NCBI GenBank assembly: GCA_024637135.1
Contig: JAGXFT010000096.1
Span: 1 to 40,228, forward strand
Source: Nitriliruptorales bacterium
GTDB lineage: Bacteria; Actinomycetota; Nitriliruptoria; Nitriliruptorales; Nitriliruptoraceae
Direction: 5' to 3'
DNA: 40,228 nt
Below are positions 34,136-40,228 of this stretch, piece after piece. The translations under genes and the position numbers were made by a program. The notes beneath the pieces were generated by a model that was not told the origin of the DNA, did not search any database, and worked only from the letters and a program-made list of their open reading frames with translations. The stretch's first letter is position 1, and every line of letters starts with the position of its first letter.

Positions 34136-35266
34136 TCATCCGCCCACGAGGACGCCGATGCGACCACCGGAGCCGGCCGCCCAGCACGAACCGTCGCGCG
34201 CGCACTCGACCGCGTGCCAACCCACGTCGGAGAACCGGCGCCAGCGCGTGCCGCCGTCGCTGCTCACGTCACTGCCGTTGGGCCCGACGGCGACCACGGT
34301 GTGTGGCAGCCCCGTGACCCAGGCCGACCCCGATCGGTAGCCGGTCGGGGTGGCGTCGGCGTCCGCGGGCAGCCAGGTGTCACCGCCGTCGCGCGTGGTC
34401 GCCGCGGCGTCCACGGCCACGTCCGGCGCCAGGAAGTCGCCCCCCAACGCGACCCCGTACCGGGGGGTGCGGAAGGCCAGGGTGAAGACGCCGCCGGCGT
34501 CGGTCGCACGCAGCGGCGTGTCCGACACCTCGAAGGACTGGCCGCGGTCGTCGGTGTGGAACACCCGCGCCGCCGCACCGCCCGTGCCGAACCACGCGTC
34601 ATGCCCGCCGGCCACGGCGACACAGGTCCCGCTGGCCGAGAACCCGAACTCGCCCGAGGCGGGTGGCAGGGCATCGTCGGGGACCCGCGTCCACGTGCGG
34701 CCGCCGTCGGACGTGGTCAGGACCCGGAACACACCGTCGATGGTGTCACCGACGACGATCCCGTGTCGTCGGGTCCAGAAGGCCATGCAGTTGTAGAAGG
34801 CCGCAGGCTCCGGGTTGCGGAAGGTCTCCTGCCAGGTCGCGCCCCCGTCGTCGGTGCGCAAGATGCGCGACGCGTCGCCCTCGCCGATGGCCAGCAGCAC
34901 GGCACGGCGGGCGTCGAACGCCTCGATGTCCCGGAACAGCAGGTCCTCGCTGTCCGGCGGGGCCACCGCCGACCAGGTGCTCCCGCCGTCGGTGGTCCGG
35001 ACCACCTCGCCGTCGTCGCTGGCCGCCCACGCCACGTCGGCACTGACGGCGTCGAGCGCACGGATGCTGCCGGCCACCGGGTTGTCGACCGTGGCCCAGC
35101 CGAGGTCGGTCCGCGGCACGGCCTGCACCGGCAGGGCCAGCAGGACCGCCACGACGAGCAGTCCCACCACCCCGATCCCGGGCAGGGTCGAACGGCGGGG
35201 CGACGTCGGGGCGCCACGGGTCCTTGGGGCGGCAAGGGTCGTCGCGGGGGTCATCGCGGGGGTCAT
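34136..35266 (-). CDS. membrane-anchored BNR/YCF48-like beta-propeller protein
   Basis: A 376-residue protein. After a basic, Pro/Thr-rich start comes a membrane segment or signal at about 30-50 ('IGVVGLLVVAVLLALPVQA'). The rest is built of repeats holding Asp-box motifs: TTDGGSTW, TDDGGATW, TSDGGRTW, TDDRGQSF, TRDGGDTW and SSDGGTRW, spaced roughly 45-55 residues apart, which gives a six- to seven-bladed propeller. It resembles the YCF48/photosystem II assembly-type and sialidase-like propellers, but lacks catalytic residues that I could name. Probably secreted or anchored outside; function unknown. A second Met four codons on could also be the start. Confidence 0.8.
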   Translation of the reverse strand: MTPAMTPATTLAAPRTRGAPTSPRRSTLPGIGVVGLLVVAVLLALPVQAVPRTDLGWATVDNPVAGSIRALDAVSADVAWAASDDGEVVRTTDGGSTWSAVAPPDSEDLLFRDIEAFDARRAVLLAIGEGDASRILRTDDGGATWQETFRNPEPAAFYNCMAFWTRRHGIVVGDTIDGVFRVLTTSDGGRTWTRVPDDALPPASGEFGFSASGTCVAVAGGHDAWFGTGGAAARVFHTDDRGQSFEVSDTPLRATDAGGVFTLAFRTPRYGVALGGDFLAPDVAVDAAATTRDGGDTWLPADADATPTGYRSGSAWVTGLPHTVVAVGPNGSDVSSDGGTRWRRFSDVGWHAVECARDGSCWAAGSGGRIGVLVGG

Positions 35267-35367
35267 CGAGACGTCCTGGAGCGGGGGCGGGGGACGCGTC
35301 GAACCTAGACTGGTACCTGGGCACGGTCCGTCCGAACGGACGCTGGCTGGGCGGCCCGGGAGGACGC

Positions 35368-35832
35368 ATGGACTCGGAACCCGACCTCGCGACGATGCGT
35401 GGCTGGCTGGACGTCGCGGTCGCCGAGGCGATCGCCGGACGCGACGAGGGTGGGATCCCGATCGGGGCCGCGCTGGTCGCCGCCGATGGGACCGTGCTGG
35501 GTCGCGGCCACAACCGCCGCGTGCAGGACGACGACCCGTCGGTGCACGGCGAGACAGCCGCGTTCCGCAACGCCGGCCGCCAGTCGACCTACCACGGGAC
35601 GACCATGGTCACGACCCTGTCGCCGTGCTGGTACTGCTCCGGGCTGGTGCGCCAGTTCGGGATCTCGCGGGTGGTGATCGGCGAGGCCACGACCTTCCAC
35701 GGTGGCCACGACTGGCTGGTCGAGAACGACGTGGAGGTCCACCTCGTCCACGACCAGCGCTGCGTCGACCTCATGGACACCTTCATCGCCGACCACCCCG
35801 ACCTGTGGAACGAGGACATCGGCCAGCCCTGA
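35368..35832 (+). CDS. cytosine deaminase, yeast Fcy1 type
   Basis: A 154-residue zinc deaminase. His60 and Glu62 ('VHGETAAF') and Cys87 and Cys90 ('LSPCWYC') form the zinc site. The whole chain follows the yeast cytosine deaminase pattern: 'GIPIGAALVAADGTVLGRGHNRRVQ', 'TTLSPC', 'VVIGEATTF', 'DQRCVDLMDTFIADHPDLWNEDIG'. The C-terminal helix ending in EDIG is the lid of that enzyme. It would convert cytosine to uracil for pyrimidine salvage. Bacterial cytosine deaminases are usually the unrelated CodA type. Start at ATG 35368 after GGGAGGACGC; TAGACT at 35306-35311 may be its -10. Confidence 0.88.
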   Translation: MDSEPDLATMRGWLDVAVAEAIAGRDEGGIPIGAALVAADGTVLGRGHNRRVQDDDPSVHGETAAFRNAGRQSTYHGTTMVTTLSPCWYCSGLVRQFGISRVVIGEATTFHGGHDWLVENDVEVHLVHDQRCVDLMDTFIADHPDLWNEDIGQP

Positions 35833-35947
35833 ACCGGCCGTGCGACCGTGGGGGCGAAGGAAGCTGGTCCTACCCTCCAGGTCATCGCGCCGCCGGGCAT
35901 CCTCCGTGGCGCGACGTCCCGTCCCCCGTCGGAAGGTGCTCGAGGCG

Positions 35948-37009
35948 ATGGCCACACCCGCAGTCGCGCCGCCGCCGCCCGGCGTCGGCCGGATCGTGCT
36001 CGGACTGTTGCTGGCCATCACTACGGGCGTGGTGGCCACGGCCGGCGTCCTGTCGTGGTGGGTCCACGACACGGTGATGGACACCGACCGGTTCGTCGAG
36101 GTGGTCGAGCCCGTTGCCACCGCCGACGGCACGGTCGCCCGGATCGGGGAGGTGGCCACCACGCGGATCCTCACCGAGCTGGACCTCGAGGGCCGCATCG
36201 CGACCGCGCTGGCGGCCGTGGACGACCTCGTGCCCGACGGGTTCGGCGGCCTCGACGACCTGCTCGGGGGCAGCCTCGGCGACCTGTTGGCGCCGGGTGG
36301 GACCGACGAGTTCGCGTCGACGCTGGCGGCCGACCTGGAGGGGCGCGTCACGGACGCCATCGACGGTGCCGTGCAGAGCCCCCGGTTCCGCGCCGAACTT
36401 GTCACGTCGGTGCGCGTCTCGCATGCCGACCTGGTCGCGATGCTGCGGGCACCCGACACGCCGACGGGATCGGGCGACGACCGCGGGGACCTGGTGGTGG
36501 ACCTCGAACCACTCGTCGACGTGGCCGCCGAGGAGGCCGTGGCCGAACTCGACGGTGTGGTCGGCCAAGTCGCCGGCCAGGTCGTCGATGGCCTCCAGGT
36601 CCCGCCGGACGTGTCCCGACTGGTGCTGGTCCGAGCGGAACAACTGGACCCGTGGCGCGCCCTGGTGGGTGGCCTCGACCGTGGGAAGTGGGTGCTGCTC
36701 GCCGCCGGCGTCCTGCTGGCCCTGGCGACGGTCGCCGTCGTCCGGCGCTGGTGGGGACTGGCCGCGGTGGGCGTCGCCGTCGTGGTCGGCGCCGGACTGG
36801 TGGGCCCGGTGCTGGCGCGCGTCCAGGCCGGGCTGCTGGCCGACGTGGTCGACCCGATGGGTCGGGTCACGACCATCGAGGTGCTGGATGCCGTGATCGC
36901 GCCGGTGGGCTCGACGGTCCGGCTGATCGCCCTCGCCGGGGTGGTCCTGGCCGCGCTCGGACTGGCGTGGGGGCTGGGGACGTGGGCAGGGCGGGCGGAC
37001 ACCGCCTGA
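35948..37009 (+). CDS. four-helix membrane protein of unknown function
   Basis: A 353-residue protein. One membrane helix at about 15-40 is followed by a long helical, acidic extracytoplasmic domain (about 45-235) with repeated 'V..AV..L' and Asp-rich stretches. Three membrane helices close the chain, the last ending 'GLAWGLGTWAGR'. The layout is like that of uncharacterised actinobacterial integral membrane proteins. The ATG at 35948 is preceded by GGAAGGTGCTCGAGG. It lies 115 bp after the cytosine deaminase gene and may share its transcript. I know of no function. Confidence 0.7.
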   Translation: MATPAVAPPPPGVGRIVLGLLLAITTGVVATAGVLSWWVHDTVMDTDRFVEVVEPVATADGTVARIGEVATTRILTELDLEGRIATALAAVDDLVPDGFGGLDDLLGGSLGDLLAPGGTDEFASTLAADLEGRVTDAIDGAVQSPRFRAELVTSVRVSHADLVAMLRAPDTPTGSGDDRGDLVVDLEPLVDVAAEEAVAELDGVVGQVAGQVVDGLQVPPDVSRLVLVRAEQLDPWRALVGGLDRGKWVLLAAGVLLALATVAVVRRWWGLAAVGVAVVVGAGLVGPVLARVQAGLLADVVDPMGRVTTIEVLDAVIAPVGSTVRLIALAGVVLAALGLAWGLGTWAGRADTA

Positions 37010-37041
37010 CGGCGGCCCAGACTCCCGTCGCGCAGGCCGAT

Positions 37042-37599
37042 TCAGCCCTTGTCGGGGCTGTCCCAGTCGTGGACGTCGCTGCCGACTTCGCGGGACAGGA
37101 TGTCGACGGCGGCGGCAGCACCCCAGCCGGCCGAGATGATGGCCTGGCTGCGCTCGGGTCGGACGAGGTGACCGGCCGCGTACAGACCCGACACCGAGGT
37201 CCGGGCGTTGCCGTCCACGACCACGGCGCCGTCGACGACCTCGGCACCGGCATCGGCCGCCAGCTTCTGCGATTGCTTGCCACCGGCGATCACGACGTAG
37301 TCGACCGCGACCGACTCGGCGCCGTCCTCGGGCACCACGGCCCAGCCGTCGTCGGTCTCGCGCACGTCGTTGACCGTGGCCGTCTCGAACTGGGCACCGG
37401 CGTCGGCCACCTGGGTACGGGCGGTGTCCTGGAACTCCGCTCCGGCCACACCGGGCAGGCCCAGGTAGTTGTGCAGTTCGGCGTACTCCATCAGGGAGTC
37501 GTCGTCACCGAACACGGTGGTCTCGTGTCCGTTCTTGGCGAGGAAGAGGGCGGCGGAGAGTCCGGCGGGGCCGTCTCCGACCACGGCGATGCGGGCCAT
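37042..37599 (-). CDS. small FAD-binding oxidoreductase, thioredoxin-reductase-like
   Basis: A 185-residue flavoprotein: 'IAVVGDGPAGLSAALFLAKNGHETTVFG' is the FAD Rossmann motif (GxGxxG as GDGPAG), 'EYAELHNYLGLPG' recalls the thioredoxin reductase family, and 'TSVSGLYAAGHLVRPERSQAIISAGWGAAAAVDIL' is the second FAD motif with its Asp replaced (GLYAAGHL in place of GVFAAGD). The NADPH domain and the CxxC pair are absent, so it cannot reduce thioredoxin alone and probably works with a partner or as a small reductase. AGGAA precedes the ATG. It lies downstream of the cupredoxin gene on the same strand (96 bp). Confidence 0.8.
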   Translation of the reverse strand: MARIAVVGDGPAGLSAALFLAKNGHETTVFGDDDSLMEYAELHNYLGLPGVAGAEFQDTARTQVADAGAQFETATVNDVRETDDGWAVVPEDGAESVAVDYVVIAGGKQSQKLAADAGAEVVDGAVVVDGNARTSVSGLYAAGHLVRPERSQAIISAGWGAAAAVDILSREVGSDVHDWDSPDKG

Positions 37600-37695
37600 G
37601 GGGATTCCTGGGTCGTCAGTCGGGAGTGCGAGGTCAGGAGTCCAAGGTGTAGCGAGTGGAGGCCGCTCGTACCGGCGCCGACCGGCCTCGGACGG

Positions 37696-38274
37696 TCACC
37701 CGTCGACGGTCAGGGTGCCGACCATGCCCTTGGACGCGTGGGTCTCGCCGTCCGCGGCCTCCACGATGCAGAACAGGGTGTAGTCCCCCGGTTCCAGTTC
37801 CCACGTGGCGTTGCAGGTGCGGCCGGGACCGTAGGCCTCCAGCTCGAAGGCGCCGGCCTCGGCCAGGGCGTCCTCGTCGGGCGCGCCGTCGGCCGTGAGC
37901 GGGACGTCGCCGCCACCGGGAAGGACCGCGAACTCGTGTGCCTCGGTGCCCTGGTTGCTGGTCGCGAAGGTCACCACGCCGGCGTCGACCTCGACCTCGT
38001 CGGGGTTGAAGGCGTAGTCGGTCAGGGCGATGTCGACCGTGGCGTCGGCCTCGTCCTCCAGCGCGGCGTTGACCGACGAGCAGTCGGACTCGGCCGCGGC
38101 GATCCCACTGCCGGACCCCGACCCGCTGCCGGACACCCCCGAGCCCGACCCACTGCCCGCCGAGCCGGTCTCGCTGACCGTCGTCACGGTGGGGTCGCCC
38201 CCGCAGGCCGCCGTACCCACGGCAAGCACCACGGCAAGGCTGGACAGGAACAGGTGGCGGCGCATGGGCGTCAT
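37696..38274 (-). CDS. cupredoxin (type 1 copper) lipoprotein under an iron box
   Basis: A 192-residue secreted lipoprotein: lipobox with Cys24 (AVGTAACGG), a Gly/Ser repeat linker at about 39-57, then a plastocyanin-like beta-sandwich. The copper ligands are His113 (EAHEF), Cys169 (LFCIV), His179 (GETHAS) and Met184 (KGMVG), with the type 1 Cys-x9-His-x4-Met spacing. It may pass electrons at the outer face of the membrane or oxidise or chelate metal during iron uptake. The promoter carries a DtxR/IdeR box, which makes a link with iron likely. Start ATG at 38274 or 38265; neither has a clear ribosome site. Confidence 0.88.
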   Translation of the reverse strand: MTPMRRHLFLSSLAVVLAVGTAACGGDPTVTTVSETGSAGSGSGSGVSGSGSGSGSGIAAAESDCSSVNAALEDEADATVDIALTDYAFNPDEVEVDAGVVTFATSNQGTEAHEFAVLPGGGDVPLTADGAPDEDALAEAGAFELEAYGPGRTCNATWELEPGDYTLFCIVEAADGETHASKGMVGTLTVDG

Positions 38275-38342
38275 CCAGTGGTCGGGTGGCGGCCCCGGTC
38301 CGGGCCGCGTTCGGGAGCAGGATCATGATTGAGTTCGTCGAG

Positions 38343-38371
38343 ATACTAAGGTGCGCCTAACCTAAGCGCAA
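38343..38371 (-). promoter_or_regulatory. promoter with DtxR/IdeR iron box
   Basis: Read leftward: TTGCGC (38371-38366), a 17-base spacer, TAGTAT (38348-38343). The 19-bp box TTAGGTTAGGCGCACCTTA (38365-38347) fills the spacer and matches the DtxR/IdeR consensus TTAGGTTAGGCTAACCTAA at 16 of 19 positions. A repressor bound here would block RNA polymerase. It lies 73 bases before the cupredoxin start. Confidence 0.8.
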
Positions 38372-38416
38372 ACCGAGGCCGGCAGACCGGCAGCTCCTCG
38401 TCCGGCGTCCACACAC

Positions 38417-38448
38417 GACGACGGCCTCCCCGGAGGAAGGCCGTCGTC
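38417..38448 (-). terminator. terminator hairpin after clpC
   Basis: GACGACGGCCT (38417-38427) pairs perfectly with AGGCCGTCGTC (38438-38448), 23 bases past the clpC stop. The stem is 11 bp, with a 10-base loop; no T-run. Confidence 0.65.
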
Positions 38449-38470
38449 ACGACTGCGGGCGTGTCCGTGG

Positions 38471-40228
38471 TCAGTCGTCGCTGACGCGCTCGTCGTCGCC
38501 ACCGCCACCGCCGGCCAGTTCGATCGGCGGCATGTCGGGGGCCTCGACCGCCTCGACGGACCGGAAGGTCACGCTGTCGGTGTCGGGGTCGACGTCGGCC
38601 ACGATCAGGTTGCCCGGGTCGAAGTCGCCGAACAGGATCTGCTCGGACAGCTTGTCCTCCAGCTCGCGCTGGATGGTCCGGCGCAACGGCCGCGCACCCA
38701 TCTGCGGGTCGAAGCCCTTCTCGGCCAACCAGCCCTTGAGGGTGTCGGTCAGTTCGAGGTCCAGGCCCTTGGCGGCCAACTGGGTCTTCACCCGACGCAT
38801 CATGAGGTCGACGATCTCCTTGACCTCTTCCTTGCTCAGCGGGTGGAACGTGATGACCTCGTCGATGCGGTTGATGAACTCCGGGCGGAAGTGCTTCTTC
38901 AGCTCGTCGTCGACCTGCCGCTTCATCTTCTCGTAGATGGAGCTGTCGTTGTTGGCGGCGAACCCGACCGTCGGCGACGTCAGGTTCTTGGTGCCGAGGT
39001 TGGAGGTCATGATCAGGATGGTGTTCTTGAAGTCCACCGTGCGCCCCTGGGCGTCGGTCAGGCGACCGTCCTCCAGGATCTGCAAGAGCGTGTTGAACAC
39101 GTCCGGGTGGGCCTTCTCGACCTCGTCGAACAACACCACCGAGAACGGCTTGCGGCGCACGGCCTCGGTCAGCTGGCCGCCCTCGTCGTAGCCGACGTAC
39201 CCGGGTGGGGACCCGATCAGGCGGCTGACGGTGTGCTTCTCCATGTACTCGGACATGTCGAGGTGGATGAGTGCGTCCTCCTCGCCGAACAGGAACTCGG
39301 CCAGCGTCTTGGCCAGCTCGGTCTTGCCCACGCCCGACGGGCCAAGGAAGATGAACGAGCCACCGGGGCGCTTGGGGTCCTTGAGGCCCGCCCGGGTGCG
39401 ACGGATGGCCTTGGAGACCGCCTCGATCGACTCCTCCTGCCCGATGACGCGCTTGTGGAGTTCGTCCTCCATGTTGCGCAGCTTCTCGGTCTCCTCCTGG
39501 GTCAGCTTGACCACGGGGATCCCGGTCCACACCGACAACACCTCGGCGATGGTCTCCTCCTCGACGGTCAGGACGGTGTCCATCCCCTCGGAGCGCCACT
39601 CGGACTCGCGGTGGGCCTTGCGCTCGGTCAACTTCTTCTCGGCGTCGCGCAGTGACGCGGCCTTCTCGAAGTCCTGCTCGTCGATGGCCTCTTCCTTGGC
39701 CAACCGGGCCGCCTCGATCTCGGCGTCCAGTTCGACCATGTCGGGGGCCTTGGTCATCGACTTGATGCGCAGCCGGGAGCCGGCCTCGTCGATCAGGTCG
39801 ATGGCCTTGTCGGGCAGGAAGCGGTCGGAGATGTAGCGGTCGGCGTACTCGGCCGCGGCCACCAGTGCCCCGTCGGTGATGGTGACACGGTGGTGGGCCT
39901 CGTAGCGGTCACGCAGTCCCTTGAGGATCTCGATGGTGTGCTCCATCGAGGGCTCGTCGACCTTGACCGGCTGGAACCGGCGCTCCAGGGCGGCGTCCTT
40001 CTCGAGGTACTTGCGGTACTCGTCGATGGTGGTGGCACCGATGGTCTGCAGTTCGCCGCGGGCCAGCATCGGCTTGAGGATGGAGGCCGCGTCGATGGCG
40101 CCCTCGGCCGCACCGGCGCCGACCAGGGTGTGGATCTCGTCGATGAACAGCACCACGTCGCCGCGGGTCTTGATCTCCTTGAGCACCTTCTTCAGCCGCT
40201 CCTCGAAATCACCGCGATAGCGCGAGCC
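38471..40228 (-). CDS. clpC: ATP-dependent Clp protease ATPase subunit ClpC, C-terminal 585 residues
   Basis: The gene is cut by the right edge: its first visible residues, [19 protein letters not shown], lie in the first AAA+ module. '[19 protein letters not shown]' is Walker B of that module. A UVR motif ('[22 protein letters not shown]') in the middle marks ClpC and not ClpB. The second module has '[12 protein letters not shown]', '[34 protein letters not shown]' and '[16 protein letters not shown]'. The acidic tail ends [12 protein letters not shown]. ClpC unfolds substrates and feeds ClpP, in the cytoplasm. Confidence 0.97.
   Translation of the reverse strand, partial: GSRYRGDFEERLKKVLKEIKTRGDVVLFIDEIHTLVGAGAAEGAIDAASILKPMLARGELQTIGATTIDEYRKYLEKDAALERRFQPVKVDEPSMEHTIEILKGLRDRYEAHHRVTITDGALVAAAEYADRYISDRFLPDKAIDLIDEAGSRLRIKSMTKAPDMVELDAEIEAARLAKEEAIDEQDFEKAASLRDAEKKLTERKAHRESEWRSEGMDTVLTVEEETIAEVLSVWTGIPVVKLTQEETEKLRNMEDELHKRVIGQEESIEAVSKAIRRTRAGLKDPKRPGGSFIFLGPSGVGKTELAKTLAEFLFGEEDALIHLDMSEYMEKHTVSRLIGSPPGYVGYDEGGQLTEAVRRKPFSVVLFDEVEKAHPDVFNTLLQILEDGRLTDAQGRTVDFKNTILIMTSNLGTKNLTSPTVGFAANNDSSIYEKMKRQVDDELKKHFRPEFINRIDEVITFHPLSKEEVKEIVDLMMRRVKTQLAAKGLDLELTDTLKGWLAEKGFDPQMGARPLRRTIQRELEDKLSEQILFGDFDPGNLIVADVDPDTDSVTFRSVEAVEAPDMPPIELAGGGGGDDERVSDD

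Noticed and set aside
1-40228. CRISPR arrays, prophage or conjugation genes
   Set aside because: No regularly spaced repeats beyond the two-copy 56-bp repeat, and no integrase, capsid, relaxase or Cas-like proteins were seen.

Overview
The window is about 70% G+C, densely packed with genes, and looks like a chromosomal segment from a deep-branching high-GC actinobacterium. The pointers are the clpC, disA-carD-ispD-ispF, cysS-rlmB and cobS-cobU-cobT genes, an IdeR-type DtxR regulator, a CarD regulator, GTG starts and ATGA/GTGA stop-start overlaps. A Nitriliruptoria/Euzebya-like lineage would fit, but this is an impression from gene content, not a proven placement.

Layout, left to right. (1) 1-4283, minus: a three-gene cluster of a membrane CHAT-domain protein with TPRs, a secreted lipoprotein and a caspase-like (C14) protein cut by the window edge. 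It looks like a protease relay across the membrane. (2) 4284-6008: scar tissue with degenerate transposase fragments on either side of an FMN azoreductase gene. (3) 6009-7950, minus: a threonine-synthase-like PLP enzyme and a MoaD/ThiS-type sulfur carrier ending in GlyGly, led by a SAM-I (S-box) riboswitch with a terminator hairpin. SAM control argues that this pair makes a methionine precursor (homocysteine) and not threonine. (4) 7976-8087: a 56-bp tandem repeat. (5) 8110-12527: an AI-2E family exporter, a LytR_C protein, a BON-domain protein, a tRNA-Thr(TGT), and a three-gene run of a small membrane protein plus two PRC-barrel proteins. (6) 12598-15321, minus: DUF456, rlmB and cysS; then 15453-18060, plus: cobS-cobU-cobT, the nucleotide-loop end of cobalamin synthesis. 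(7) 18470-28811: a DUF2238-like membrane protein, then on the minus strand two M16 peptidases, an SF2 helicase carrying a RadA-type zinc finger, disA, carD, dusB, maf, ispD and ispF. (8) 28992-34026, minus: a MacB-like ABC permease and ATPase, mutY and dtxR. (9) 34136-38274: a BNR-repeat protein, a yeast-type cytosine deaminase, a membrane protein, a small FAD protein and a cupredoxin lipoprotein whose promoter carries a DtxR/IdeR iron box. (10) clpC, cut by the right edge.

The points I would look at first are the SAM riboswitch over a threonine-synthase/sulfur-carrier operon, the RadA-finger helicase in the place where radA often sits beside disA, the CHAT/lipoprotein/caspase cluster, and the iron box on the cupredoxin gene with its likely regulator encoded about 4 kb away.
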